DNA of 64,000 nucleotides. Origin: SMYC01 sp963578475 (GTDB taxonomy: Bacteria > Acidobacteriota > Vicinamibacteria > Marinacidobacterales > SMYC01). The notes under the pieces are model-generated. The model ran no database searches. It saw nothing but the letters and a program-made list of their open reading frames with translations, and was not told the DNA's origin. Positions 1 to 9,541 of this stretch are shown piece after piece. Location: assembly GCA_963578475.1 (NCBI GenBank), contig CAUZCL010000019.1, forward strand, positions 21,527 to 85,526, written 5' to 3'. The position numbers were made by a program, and so were the translations under genes. Positions within the stretch are counted from its first letter, which is position 1. Each line of letters starts with the position of its first letter.

Positions 1-24
1 CCCCTGGCCAGCGCGAGGAGCATC

Positions 25-383
25 ATGGACCAGCCCACACCGGGCGGAAGCCCTCTCGATTTCGACAAAGCTCAGTTCGAGGAAGAAACGCCCTCCGAGC
101 TCACCTGCGAATACTGCAAGAAGGCCATCGACGGTGTGTATTTCGATGTGAATGGCGGGCCGCTCCCGAAGATGCGTCGATCGCAGTCTACCTGCTCGCA
201 TTGGTCGTCATTGGTGTCATCGCGATGGCCACGCCATTCCTCGCGGGGGTCGAGAACGTGATAGGTATCCTTATTATAGGCTTCGCTTTGTACGAAGCCT
301 GGCGTATGAACGCGTACCAGCCTTTGGTCGTCGAAGGTCCCTTCAAACTAGGGGAAGAGCCGTCTGGCGATGCACTGCCCTGA
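25..383 (+). pseudogene. Zinc-knuckle/membrane protein remnant, frameshifted
   Basis: An ATG at 25 opens a hydrophilic N-terminus with a CEYCKK cysteine pair (about residues 28-31). This frame makes sense only to about 152. From 153 the believable protein continues in another frame to the TGA at 383, giving one long hydrophobic segment and a tail containing EAWRMNAYQPL. The likely parent is a small zinc-binding membrane protein. The join leaves it short, with one Cys pair rather than two and one helix, so an internal deletion plus frameshift is the simplest reading. The family assignment is my recollection of the N- and C-terminal patterns, not a search result. Confidence 0.45.
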
Positions 384-463
384 CTGCCGTATCGGCATCG
401 CTTCGAACCGGTTGAGCTGCCCCGGCGTGCCACGCACTGGTCTACTTCAGAATCAGGAGTGGG

Positions 464-1116
464 CTAGCCGGTGAATGTGGCGGCGAGGTCGGTGCGCTCG
501 TCTTCCGAGAGCTCGATTTCGAGAGCGGCTTCGGCCATGTCGAGATGTTCGGGTCGGCGTGGGCCGGTGATGATGGCGGTTGTGAGGGGGTTTGCGAGCG
601 CCCATGCCATGGTGAGTGAGCCCATCGACACACCGCGATCCTCCGCGGTTTTGCGAAAGTGGCGCAGAGCGGAAAAGATCTTCTCGTTTACGAGATGCCA
701 GATCTCGCGCTGTTGCTCGTGGAGCCCCTCGTATCGAAGAAATGCCGGGTCGGCAGCGTAAGGTGCTAAGACCGCGCTCGAATAGGCCGAGTCCCGGTTC
801 GACTCGATCTTCTCGAAGCGCACGACCAGGACGTCCCCCGGCTCAGCGCCCTCGATGTAGAACGGCCCGATCTGCGGGTTCGGGCCGGACGCGACTTGGT
901 TGCCATGCTCGTCGCTGCCGCCTGCGTTAATCGTTTTGGTCACGACGCGGTCGCCCGGGCTGATCCGGAGCGCCGGCGGGTGGGCAAACGAGAAGGTGTT
1001 GTAGTGGTCGTCGCCTCGAACTCGTGCGTCGTCTGGGCGAACGATGGCGTCGCGAGCAGCGCGGAAGCGAGAGAGATGACGAGACCGAGGGACAGCCTGG
1101 TCGAAGTGATGCGCAT
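464..1116 (-). pseudogene. Chimeric remnant: secreted acetamidase/formamidase head joined to aldo-keto reductase tail
   Basis: The start ATG at 1116 follows an AGAGGAG ribosome site and encodes a clear signal peptide ending near TPSFAQ. The frame is lost near 1005. The neighbouring frame then reads acetamidase/formamidase sequence including TKTINAGGSDEHGNQVASGP and IGPFYIEGAEPGD. After about 68 residues of that frame the sequence becomes the C-terminal part of an aldo-keto reductase (SMGSLTMAWALANP, then AIITGPRRPEHLDMAEAAL). Neither enzyme could work: the acetamidase lacks its C-terminal half and the reductase lacks its catalytic N-terminal half. The best explanation is a deletion that fused two genes, plus one frameshift. 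Confidence 0.7.
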
Positions 1117-1334
1117 GAAGGTTTCTCCTCTAAAAGCCAACTGGGGACATCTTAACGCACCGAGAGTACACCACGCACGAGGCGCCGCCGACGTATTGGG
1201 TCCGAAGAACTGAAGCGCCTCGCGCCGGTGGATTGAGCTTCTTGCCAGCGGAAGTGGACGCCGAAGTAGTACCGTTCGCTGCTCTGGACGAGAGCCCTCT
1301 GGGTCTCCTGGGGGAACGTCGACGAGGCCGCCCG

Positions 1335-2582
1335 CTATCGCGCTCTCGAGGGCTGAGGACTGACAAGAACTGTGCGTGGTGAAATCAGCCGCACGACATT
1401 CTCTGCTTTATCGGTGAGATCGATACGCTCGAGAATGTCTTCGTCTATAAGACAGCGTGCGAACGCTCGATGGCCGGAGCTCGTGAAATGGCTGTCTTGA
1501 ACGTAGTAGAGCGTTGCCACAGAACCTGACTTCTGCAGGCAGCTGCTCGCGTCGATCACGGGGACGCCAAACTGCTCGTAAATCTCGACGAGAGCTCGTG
1601 TCGGCATGTGCGGATCGATGCGCGTTCCGTCCATCCCGTAATAAGCGGTCTTCGCCTCGAATTGCGCTTGGTCGATCTGATACTTCGCGGGGATCACGAC
1701 GAAGATCGTGTCGAACGACTTTTCTCGAGCGAGGCGTTCGAGCCGCTCCATTTGCTTGGAATAGATCCGTATGTATTCTTCGAGAAGCGCCCTGTCGCCG
1801 ATCAAACGGAAAAAGAAGTCCATCCCCGTCTTGCGACTCGGGTCTAGCAAGGTCAGAAGCGATTGGCGCGAGAACTGCAGCAGGTAGCTCTTCCGAAGGA
1901 GCGGGTGGCGGTTCACGAGCGCGTTGACGCGGACGTACCACGGTGGGCTCCTCGGCTCGCCGCTGCCCAGCACAGGCTGAGCTCTGCGGCTCCAGGTTTC
2001 GTACAGGTCGTTCCCGGCATAAGCGGCGATGACGTAGAGAGGCGGCGAGCCGAGCTCCTCGTGCCTGAGCTCGATGACGTCGAGCTCTTCTTTCAGTGAA
2101 AATTCCGGTACTCCAAGATTCACCACATGCCGGCCAGATTCTAGAGCCAAGTGGGAGGCGAAAGTTTCGTCGTCTTCGACGCCGATGCCAAAAGTAAAAG
2201 AGTCTCCGAGGACGGGAACAAGTGGTGCACGGCCGCGCTTCTCGCTGGTCACCCTGGTACAGAGCTCATCAAAGTGGGCCGTCTTGCGGTACTCAACATT
2301 TTGTATCGTTAACTCGGCGCCCGGCTCGAAACGGAGGATGCGGCCGTCCCGCCTCTCGATCGGCCGAGCCGCGTCCGAGCCAAAGCTCTGAGCGCTACCG
2401 GCGGTGAGCTCCCGCATTCTGAGCTCGAGCCAATCCGGTCCCGCCGATCTCAAGTAGAGCTCCTCCGCCATCAGCGCACCTAGCGTGCTCGTAGCGAGAG
2501 CCACGAGCCCAAAGACACGATGCCGGCGTCTCGTCCGCTTGGAAAGGTCTTGCAAGATTGTCGCCTCAGGTAGGGCCGCCAC
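1335..2582 (-). CDS. Membrane-anchored SGNH/GDSL-type hydrolase-like protein
   Basis: This 415-residue protein has a basic N-terminus followed by one hydrophobic segment (about 22-40), so it is probably an inner-membrane-anchored periplasmic protein. The block I SGNH motif is PVLGDSFTFG with Ser128 as expected nucleophile. A C-terminal DSHFTSSGH matches the Asp/His block. Such proteins are often O-acyl esterases or acyltransferase partners acting on polysaccharides or the cell wall, as in the AlgX/DltD-like group. No polysaccharide locus is next to it, so the substrate is unknown. It stands alone between two damaged loci and looks full length. Confidence 0.75.
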   Translation of the reverse strand: MAALPEATILQDLSKRTRRRHRVFGLVALATSTLGALMAEELYLRSAGPDWLELRMRELTAGSAQSFGSDAARPIERRDGRILRFEPGAELTIQNVEYRKTAHFDELCTRVTSEKRGRAPLVPVLGDSFTFGIGVEDDETFASHLALESGRHVVNLGVPEFSLKEELDVIELRHEELGSPPLYVIAAYAGNDLYETWSRRAQPVLGSGEPRSPPWYVRVNALVNRHPLLRKSYLLQFSRQSLLTLLDPSRKTGMDFFFRLIGDRALLEEYIRIYSKQMERLERLAREKSFDTIFVVIPAKYQIDQAQFEAKTAYYGMDGTRIDPHMPTRALVEIYEQFGVPVIDASSCLQKSGSVATLYYVQDSHFTSSGHRAFARCLIDEDILERIDLTDKAENVVRLISPRTVLVSPQPSRAR

Positions 2583-2663
2583 CCCGAGCGCGTCCCGTTA
2601 GAAATATTCCCGTGTTTCGATTCTACGGACCGTTTCCAAGGCAAGCAACAGGGATGAAGGAAC

Positions 2664-3620
2664 CTAGACCAAATGGCAAGCCGCCTGATGCTTCTGGCCG
2701 ACTCCGCGGAACTCAGGTACTTCGCTGCGACACTGCGGCTCGACCTCCGGGCAGCGGGTGTGGAAGCGGCATCCCTCCGGGGGTGCGGCGGGCGGCGGAA
2801 TCTCGCCTCTGAGCACCTGTCTCGCGCGCTTTCGGTTGGGTCTCGGCAGTGAGGCGAGCAAGGCCTTCGTATACGGATGTCGCGGGTTTCGAAAGAGGTC
2901 CTGTCCGGATCCGATCTCCGCGATCTTGCCGAGATACATCACTGCGACGCGGTCGCACATGTGGCGGACCATGCCCAGGTCATGTGAGATGAAGAGATAG
3001 GCGAGACCAAACCGCTTCTGGATGTCTTTCAGAAGATTCACGATCTGCCCTTGAATCGAGACGTCCAGCGCCGAGATCGGCTCGTCGCAGACGATCAGGT
3101 TCGGGTTGAGCGCGAGCGCTCGTGCGATACCGATCCGCTGCCGCTGTCCGCCGGAAAATTCGTGGGGGTAGCGATCGCTGAAAGACGGATTGAGGCCGAC
3201 GATTTCCATGAGCTCGCGGATCCGCTCCTGCCGCTCTGTCCGGCTGGAGCTCGTGTGCTCGGCGAGGGGCTCGCCGATCGAGGCGCCGATCTTCATCCGC
3301 GGGTTGAGCGAGGAGTAAGGGTCTTGGAAGATCATCTGCATCTTCGAGCGGAGCTTCCGAAGGGTTTGGCGCTCGAGGCCGTGCACGTCCATCCCGTTGA
3401 AAAGCACGTGCCCCGCGGTCGGCGTCGTCAGTCTTACGATCGTTCGCGCGAGCGTGGTCTTGCCGCACCCGCTTTCTCCAACGAGGCCGAGCGTCTCGCC
3501 TTGCTCGAGCTCGAACGAAACTCCGTCGACTGCGCGCACGGTACCGACCCTCCGCTGCCAGATGCCGCGCTGAATCGGGTAGTGCTTCTCGAGCCCGACG
3601 ACCTGAAGCAGCTTTGCCAT
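2664..3620 (-). CDS. Oligopeptide/dipeptide ABC transporter ATPase, OppF/DppF type
   Basis: The 318-residue ATPase has Walker A GESGCGKTT, signature FSGGQRQR, Walker B LIVCDEPISALD and the H-loop FISHDL, followed by the oligopeptide-transporter C-terminal extension with Cys residues (GCRFHTRCP). I chose the ATG at 3620 (MAKLLQVVGL), not the longer frame, because it begins 2 nt after the stop of the upstream OppD remnant and matches the family N-terminus. OppF normally pairs with OppD and two permeases to energise peptide import. Here the OppD partner is truncated and no permease or binding protein is present, so function in the cell is doubtful although the gene itself is intact. Confidence 0.85.
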   Translation of the reverse strand: MAKLLQVVGLEKHYPIQRGIWQRRVGTVRAVDGVSFELEQGETLGLVGESGCGKTTLARTIVRLTTPTAGHVLFNGMDVHGLERQTLRKLRSKMQMIFQDPYSSLNPRMKIGASIGEPLAEHTSSSRTERQERIRELMEIVGLNPSFSDRYPHEFSGGQRQRIGIARALALNPNLIVCDEPISALDVSIQGQIVNLLKDIQKRFGLAYLFISHDLGMVRHMCDRVAVMYLGKIAEIGSGQDLFRNPRHPYTKALLASLPRPNRKRARQVLRGEIPPPAAPPEGCRFHTRCPEVEPQCRSEVPEFRGVGQKHQAACHLV

Positions 3621-3622
3621 CG

Positions 3623-4228
3623 CTATACTCTGCGCTCGCGCCCGGCTTCGATGTCCCACCAGCACGCGACGCTTCGGCCATCGTCGAGCTCCATGAGCGG
3701 CGGGTTCTCCTCTCGGCATTTGTCGAGTACGAGCTCACAGCGCTCCGCGAAAGGACATCCACGAGGAAGCGTCGTCATACTGGGCGGCTGTCCCGGGACC
3801 GTCGAGAGATGCTCTTGGCGGTCCCCGTCGATTTGCGGAATCGAAGCAAGTAGCCCGCGCGTGTAGGGATGTTGGGGAGATGCAAATAGCGGTCCGACGC
3901 GGGCATATTCCACGATGTAGCCGCCATACATGACGGCGACCCAATCGGCGAGATCGGCGACGACACGAAGGTCGTGCGTGATCCAAATCATCGCCATATC
4001 GCGCGAGGCTCGGAGCTCGGCGACCATTTCGAGAATCTGTGCCTGGATGGTGACGTCGAGCGCCGTTGTCGGCTCGTCCGCGATGAGAAGTCCCGGGTCG
4101 CAAGAAAGCGCCATCGCGATCATCACGCGCTGGCACATGCCGCCCGAGAACTGATGCGGATAGTCGTCGAGGCTGTCTTCCGGCCGCGGGATGCCCACCG
4201 CTAGCAAAAGCTCTGCCCCGGTATACAA
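3623..4228 (-). pseudogene. OppD/DppD-type ABC ATPase lacking its N-terminal third
   Basis: The frame encodes the C-terminal two thirds of an OppD/DppD ATPase: signature FSGGMCQRVMIAMA, Walker B LLIADEPTTALD, the H-loop WITHDL and the C-terminal Cys cluster (GCPFAERCE). About 125 residues that should precede it, including Walker A, are missing. The sequence upstream (4229-4418) does not encode them in any frame. Without a P-loop it cannot bind ATP normally. It ends 2 nt before the OppF start, so the ancestral oppD-oppF order is preserved. A deletion that removed the 5' part is the likely cause. Confidence 0.8.
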
Positions 4229-4418
4229 AGACGATGCAGACGAGGATCGGCGATGCCTTCGAGCGAGCGACTGCCTTCGCGACCCAGCTGCAAAGCTCGA
4301 GGCCGCGAGACATCGTCGCCTTCTCGCGGTCGAGCGGCTTGAAATCGACTATCCTTCGGAAGCGAGGCACCCGTCGGAGACCGACGCGCATCGCGACTGA
4401 CCCGCGCAACCGCGGCTA

Positions 4419-5585
4419 CTACTGGCTTACCGAGTACTTGGTGAACGCGCCACCGGCCTGGCTCAGCGAGTTCGGCCCTTCTGCGGCATACACATTACCG
4501 TCCGCGTCGACCGCGACGCCCTCGCCCGCCGTGCCCTGATAGAGCCTGCTCTCCCGCTCGAACGGTGGAATGAAGGCCGTGATGTAGTCCCCGTCGACCG
4601 GTCCGATGCGGACACCGTTGCGCCAGTTCGGGTGGTTGGTCGGGCTCGACTCGGAGTCGATCGCGTACACCATCTCGTCTACGATGAAGATGCCGCTGAT
4701 GCGCCCGTATGAGTAGCGCGACTCGAGATAGTGGCCATCCTGGTCGAAAATCTCGATGCGGTGATTGCCGCGGTCCGCGACCCAGAGGCGGCCTTGCGAA
4801 TCGAAGACCAGCGCGTGCGGAGTCCGGAACTCACCGTGCTCGACGCCGATCTGGCCCCACTCTTTGATGAAGGTCCCGTCGGCCGAGAACTTCAGGATGC
4901 GGCCGGTGTTCCCTGCCTCGCGGCCTTCCTCCATCCTCTGGTTGGTCGTCATCCCCTGACCGCTGTGGCCGTCGGCGACGAAGATGCTCCCGTCTGGTGC
5001 GGTGATGACGTCGTTCGGCTGATTGAACTGGTTTGGGCCGCTGCCCGGCTGCCCCGCCGTGCCGAGGCTCATCAGGAGCTCGCCATCGGGGCTGAACTTG
5101 TGCACCTGATGCCCCTTCGTTCCCTCGGCGTTCCCGGCGAAGTCCGTCACCCAAACGTTGCCTTCGGCGTCGACGTGGATGCCGTGGGGGGTGACCATGA
5201 CGCCACCGCCAAAATTGGCGAGCGCCTCGCCGGTGTTTCGGTCGAACTTGAAGATCGGGTCCACGGGGTTGTTGTCGCAGTTGACGGGTTCCCCGTCACC
5301 AAAGTTGCCCGCCCCGCAGCGCTCATACGCCCAGATATGCCCGTCGAGCGGATCGATGTCGATACCGGCGGTCGAGCCCCACTCTCGTCCCTCTGGAAGC
5401 GTGCCCCAGTTCACAGCAACGTTCGGGGCCGGATTTGGCAGACCTTCTCCAGTGATTAGGTTGCCGGTGGGCATTTCCGGCCCCTCAGCCATCGCCTCCG
5501 GAACGTTCGATTCGGAGACACAGCCGGCCAGCAGACACAGGACGGCGACAAACAACACGGACTTCGCGGTTCGCAACGACGACAT
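4419..5585 (-). CDS. NHL-repeat beta-propeller lipoprotein
   Basis: The 388-residue protein starts after an AAAAGGAGCT ribosome site and has a lipoprotein signal ending CLLAGC, so Cys22 is the probable lipidation site. The rest is a string of NHL-type blades (for example VTPHGIHVDAEGNVWVTDFA, then FRTPHALVFDSQGRLWVADR), consistent with a six-bladed propeller. The layout resembles peptidyl-alpha-hydroxyglycine alpha-amidating lyase-like bacterial proteins, but enzymatic activity cannot be inferred. It probably faces the periplasm or outer surface. The gene is complete and lies between two damaged loci. Confidence 0.8.
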   Translation of the reverse strand: MSSLRTAKSVLFVAVLCLLAGCVSESNVPEAMAEGPEMPTGNLITGEGLPNPAPNVAVNWGTLPEGREWGSTAGIDIDPLDGHIWAYERCGAGNFGDGEPVNCDNNPVDPIFKFDRNTGEALANFGGGVMVTPHGIHVDAEGNVWVTDFAGNAEGTKGHQVHKFSPDGELLMSLGTAGQPGSGPNQFNQPNDVITAPDGSIFVADGHSGQGMTTNQRMEEGREAGNTGRILKFSADGTFIKEWGQIGVEHGEFRTPHALVFDSQGRLWVADRGNHRIEIFDQDGHYLESRYSYGRISGIFIVDEMVYAIDSESSPTNHPNWRNGVRIGPVDGDYITAFIPPFERESRLYQGTAGEGVAVDADGNVYAAEGPNSLSQAGGAFTKYSVSQ

Positions 5586-5640
5586 TGGTTAGCTCCTTTT
5601 CCCTACGACGACGCGTTCGGTCGATCCCGATCGATTCCGT

Positions 5641-6027
5641 ATGACAAGCGCCAGCTGGAACTTTCGGGTCGAACCCGGAAACCTCCGGGATCCCAGGTCG
5701 TATGGTCCTAGATTCTATACGCTCTGCCCGGTCAGAGAAAAATTTCAGGATGAGTCGCTGCCGCTTTTTGTCCGTGAAAGCAACGAGGACGTGCTCGACA
5801 TTTTGACGAGCCACGTGTCGATGACGCGCGCGATCGCCGCCAAGAATTTGACCGAACTTACCGGGGGGACGGTCGGTTTCAGCCGAGACGGTGCGCTCAG
5901 CATGGAAGGTGTTTCGACGGTATTGGCACTCAGGCACGCCTACGGGACACCCGCTCACGACTTCATCGACATCGAAGCGTTCGTCGACCTCAGCTACTAC
6001 GAGGCCGCGCTCGCGTCGCTACGATAG
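5641..6027 (+). pseudogene. C-terminal remnant, possibly of a periplasmic substrate-binding protein
   Basis: The first roughly 35 codons look non-coding. After that the frame reads like the end of an ABC-type substrate-binding protein of the nitrate/sulfonate/taurine group, with VSTVLALRHAYGTP and a terminal AFVDLSYYEAALASL. There is no signal peptide, and the family is normally about 300-340 residues, so the N-terminal two thirds are missing. It is followed at once by another transporter-protein tail in a different frame. The family assignment rests only on the terminal pattern and is tentative. Confidence 0.4.
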
Positions 6028-6029
6028 CT

Positions 6030-6395
6030 CACCTGAGAAAACGCAACGAGATCAACATCGGAATGTTCCAAAACGGCTACGGACAATCGCTCGGGCAGTG
6101 GGGCGACCTGACCTATATTCCGAATCTCTACAATATTTTCTACACCTTCACCGTCAACGAAGATGTGTGGAACGGCTTGACGTTTGGGCAAAGGGCCGGC
6201 ATCGAACGCGCGATGGAGGAGGTCGAGAAATCGGCCTTCGGCTATCAAATCGACGGCTTGCTCGTGAAGCAAGGGCTCATGCAGGAACAAGACGCGCAGG
6301 TGCACTATCAGACCAAGGCGGAAAAAGCTGCGTGGAAAGCGTTCTTCGCGCCTTCGATCGAAGCGTGGCACGACTTTCAGATATTGCTTACTTTT
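6030..6395 (+). pseudogene. C-terminal remnant, possibly of a DctP-type TRAP solute-binding protein
   Basis: The frame carries no start of its own and reads LTYIPNLYNIFYTFTVNEDVW followed by a charged helix (RAGIERAMEEVEKSAFG) and KAEKAAWKAFF. This is the usual end of a TRAP-type solute receptor. After about 6395 the sequence turns into low-quality proline/arginine-rich translation, so the true tail may also be lost. Two different solute-receptor tails side by side with no heads suggest successive deletions here. Confidence 0.4.
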
Positions 6396-6718
6396 CTTCA
6401 TCACCAACCAGCTCCAAAGCCCGCTTCACGTCGTTCATATGGTACCGCTTCGCGTCCTGGCGGGTGTGGGCTCAGAGGGCCCAGACTCCACGGGCGGCCT
6501 ACCGCGTCCTGGTCTGGCGTACTGGTAGGGGAGAGATTTCCGTTCTGACGACCCGAGAGATACAATGCGCGTGTTTTGGGGTACTGGAATTTGTTACGAA
6601 TCTGTGGGAGCCTCTGGAGTTTTATTGGGCTGGATCGCTGCACGGTGGCGCGACTCCCGCATCGTCGAGGGCTAGATCCATCAACCGGCCAAACTCGTCA
6701 GGGAAAGGGAAGAGCAAA

Positions 6719-8857
6719 ATGAGTAACCACCACCAGCGCGAGCCGTCTTTTCGCCTGCCAACCTTGCTTCGGCTCACGCTAGCACTCGGCGGGCTGCTTT
6801 GCGCGTCCAGTGCGTCCATGGCTCAGGGCCCGGGCACCGAAGAGGGTCGCTGGGCCTTCCTGGGTGGAGATGCGTGGCATACGCGGTATACGCCCGCCGA
6901 TCAAATCAACGCGTCCAACTTTGGAGAGCTCGAAGTCGTCTGGCGATTCGATGCCTCGAGCTTCGGCCCCAGCACCTCCCGGGCAACGGCCAGCTACATG
7001 GATGGCAAGCTGATCACGGTCACGGGCGAACGCCGGCACGTCATCGCCCTCGACCCAGCTACGGGAGAGCTACTCTGGAGTTTCACGGAGCCCAACACGT
7101 TCCGCTACGAGTACTCGATGCGGAAGGGATACGGGAAGGGCATCGCCTACGGCGAGATCGACGGTCGCGGTGTGGTGTACATCACCACGCCGGCCTTTTT
7201 CCTCCACGCCTTGGACGCTGAGACTGGGCGGCCCCTCGAGAATTGGGGCAAACCCGTGGATGTGCCCGGGTTTCCGAAGTCGGGCACCGTCGACCTGGTC
7301 GCGGATCTGATCCAGGACTGGGGTCCGTGGCAGGCATGGAAAAAGCCCTATGACGCCTATCAGGGAATTCCTCTCGAGCTCGGCTACATCACCAGCTCCT
7401 CGCCGCCGATCGTGGTCAACGACGTGGTGGTGGTGGGGAACTCCGCCGAGCAAGGCTACAACCAGACGCGGAAGGAAATGGTCCCCGGAGACATTCTCGC
7501 CTACGACGCCCGCACCGGGGCCTTCAAGTGGAAATTCCACGTCATCCCGCGTTCCGGAGAAGTAGGGCACGACACGTGGGAGAATGACGCGTGGAAGTGG
7601 ACGGGGGACATCTCCTCCTGGGCGCCGATGTCGGCAGATCCGGAGCTTGGTCTCGTCTATATTCCAACTAACGGGGCCACCATCGACTACTACGGAGGCT
7701 TCCATCCGGGCGACAATCTCTACGGCACGAGCTTGATCGCGCTGGACGTCAAAACGGGCGAGCGAAAGTGGCACTTCCAGATGGTCCATCACGACATCTG
7801 GAACTACGACACGCCCACGGCTCCGCTGCTGATGGACGTCACCGTCGATGGTAAGGTGATAAAGGGTATCTTCCAGGCCACCAAGCAATCTTTTGTGTAC
7901 GCGCTGAACCGAGAGACGGGCGAGCCGATCTGGCCCATTGAAGAGCGCCCCGTTCCGGCGTCGACCGTCCCCGGCGAGAAGCTGTCGCCTACGCAACCCT
8001 TTCCCACCAAGCCGGCAGCGTTCGACTTACAGGGACGGACGGAGGAAGATCTCATCGACTACACGCCCGATATTCGGCAGAAGGTGCTCGAGTACGCGCG
8101 TGAGAAGAACCTCTTCTTCCCGTTGTTCAATCCGCCCGTGGTCGCGGATAGCCCGGACGCCAACTGGCCGGGTGCGGGCCTCGCCTGCCCCGGGGCGGGA
8201 GGCGGCGTCAATATTTACAGCCCCGCCGTGGCGGACCCGCTAGCGGGCATTATGTACGTTGCATCGAGCAGCGGTTGCTCCGCGTACACCCTCATGCCCG
8301 GAAAAGAATCCCCGCTCGAGACGTCTACCGTGCCGACGGGCGTGAGCCACTCCGAGTGGTCGCGCGCGGCGGGAGGCGGACGCGGCCGACGTGGTGGCGC
8401 ACCGGGTCGCCCAGACCGGGCAAGCATCGACGGGCTTTCCATTTGGAAGGGGCCCGCGGGGCGCATTACCGCCATTGACATGAACACGGGCGAGAATCTT
8501 TGGGTGATCCCCAATGGCGATGTGGAGGAGGACCAGCAGGAGGCCATCCGGAATCACCCCATGCTTCAGGGTGTGGAGAACGTCCCGACCAACCCCGGCC
8601 GCCGCGGATTCTCGGTAATGGTCGCAACGCCAAACATGCTCATGATTTCCGGCCAGACCAGCGACGGAACCTGGAACCTGTTCGCGATCGACAAGCTCAC
8701 TGGCGAACGCGTGGGATCCGTCGAGATTCCTGGATCGACGCGGTATGGCATGTCGAGCTGGATGCATAACGGTCACCAGTATGTGATGGTCCAGCTCGGG
8801 GACGGCCTCGCGGCGATGGCATTGCCCGGAGCCAAGGTAGAAAGCCAGGCGCACTGA
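6719..8857 (+). CDS. PQQ-dependent quinoprotein dehydrogenase
   Basis: The 712-residue periplasmic protein has a signal peptide (LLRLTLALGGLLCASSASMA) and the eight-bladed propeller pattern of quinoproteins, with repeats such as VIALDPATGELLW, ILAYDARTGAFKWKF and ITAIDMNTGENLW. It resembles the membrane/periplasmic glucose or alcohol dehydrogenase group that binds PQQ and passes electrons to quinone or a cytochrome. No haem-binding CxxCH is present in it. The reading frame is open far upstream, but the ATG at 6719 follows GGGAAGAG and starts the signal peptide. A glycine/arginine-rich insert (about residues 555-570) is unusual. The substrate is unknown. No PQQ biosynthesis genes are in the window. 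Confidence 0.85.
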   Translation: MSNHHQREPSFRLPTLLRLTLALGGLLCASSASMAQGPGTEEGRWAFLGGDAWHTRYTPADQINASNFGELEVVWRFDASSFGPSTSRATASYMDGKLITVTGERRHVIALDPATGELLWSFTEPNTFRYEYSMRKGYGKGIAYGEIDGRGVVYITTPAFFLHALDAETGRPLENWGKPVDVPGFPKSGTVDLVADLIQDWGPWQAWKKPYDAYQGIPLELGYITSSSPPIVVNDVVVVGNSAEQGYNQTRKEMVPGDILAYDARTGAFKWKFHVIPRSGEVGHDTWENDAWKWTGDISSWAPMSADPELGLVYIPTNGATIDYYGGFHPGDNLYGTSLIALDVKTGERKWHFQMVHHDIWNYDTPTAPLLMDVTVDGKVIKGIFQATKQSFVYALNRETGEPIWPIEERPVPASTVPGEKLSPTQPFPTKPAAFDLQGRTEEDLIDYTPDIRQKVLEYAREKNLFFPLFNPPVVADSPDANWPGAGLACPGAGGGVNIYSPAVADPLAGIMYVASSSGCSAYTLMPGKESPLETSTVPTGVSHSEWSRAAGGGRGRRGGAPGRPDRASIDGLSIWKGPAGRITAIDMNTGENLWVIPNGDVEEDQQEAIRNHPMLQGVENVPTNPGRRGFSVMVATPNMLMISGQTSDGTWNLFAIDKLTGERVGSVEIPGSTRYGMSSWMHNGHQYVMVQLGDGLAAMALPGAKVESQAH

Positions 8858-9228
8858 GTCGTCGCGAAGCCGGCGAGGGGGTTTGAGCTAACCGAGCTGC
8901 TGATTACGAAGGAACGAAGAAGGGCCACCAAGGGGCACAAAAGGGTTCAAACCCTTCCCTTCGTGGTCCTGCCCAAATGCCACTGAGGTGGCGAACCTCA
9001 ATGAATGGTGTGGCGGGTGTCTCGGACCGAACCGCTCGCAGGTCTTGCGGATTACGATCTCAGCAGGCGCCGTAGGTGAACCTCTTTCCCCCGTAAATAA
9101 CTTCAAAACAACGACTTGCTGCTTGACATCGGTCTATATATATACTATAGTTTCACTTGATCGGCAGCGAGAAAATGTACTTGGACACGCGTTCGCTGTC
9201 CTCCCAAATCCACATTCCAGGAGGAATT
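8858..9228. other. Intergenic stretch with a short palindromic repeat, no gene
   Basis: No credible reading frame was found between the quinoprotein gene and the TolB remnant. The stretch contains inverted purine/pyrimidine-rich segments (8911-8980) centred on a palindrome at 8941-8956, and an AT-rich run of TA steps near 9133-9146 that could be a promoter. A strong AGGAGG ribosome site at 9219-9224 precedes an ATG at 9229 that is out of frame with the following remnant. Confidence 0.4.
8941..8956. repeat. Palindromic hairpin AAGGGTT-CA-AACCCTT
   Basis: Two 7-nt arms flank a CA centre. The centre GTTCAAAC recurs in a similar palindrome at 37365-37380. It may be a piece of a dispersed intergenic repeat or a decayed terminator for the quinoprotein gene. 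Confidence 0.35.
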
Positions 9229-9500
9229 CATGAGCGCGCCCCAACTACGTGTTGAGTCCTTCGGGCTCGCTGGTTTACGTCCCAGCACGCACCGCCGCTT
9301 CCGTACAACAGCTCGTTTGGGTGGAACGTAACGGTGAAGAGGAGCCGCTGCCCTTCGAGCCAGGCTCGTATCGGATCCCTCGACTCGCGCCCGATGGGTC
9401 TCGCCTCGTCTATGACGATTGTTGCCATCAAGCCGAACCTCCCGTCGGTGATCTCTGGATCTATGACTTGGCCAGCCGAAACGCGAACCCGCGCCGATAG
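9229..9500 (+). pseudogene. TolB/PD40 beta-propeller fragment
   Basis: From 9249 the frame reads SPSGSLVYVPARTA, then LVWVERNGEEEPLPF, IPRLAPDGSRLVYDD and DLWIYDLA. This is typical of one and a half blades of the TolB-like propeller found behind Ser/Thr kinase or DNA-binding heads. A strong ribosome site and ATG (9229) lie in another frame, so the original start and the coding body have been separated. Both ends are missing. It is one of four pieces of this family in the window. Confidence 0.6.
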
Positions 9501-9541
9501 ATTCGACGACTTCGTACTGGCCGAGTCCCTTTGTCCGCCGC

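Noticed and set aside
1130..1366. Minus-strand frame of 78 codons between two genes
   Set aside because: Low-complexity Arg/Ser translation, no ribosome site, no motif.
5891..6718. N-terminal extension of the quinoprotein dehydrogenase
   Set aside because: It runs through other gene remnants; the ATG at 6719 has a ribosome site and begins the signal peptide.
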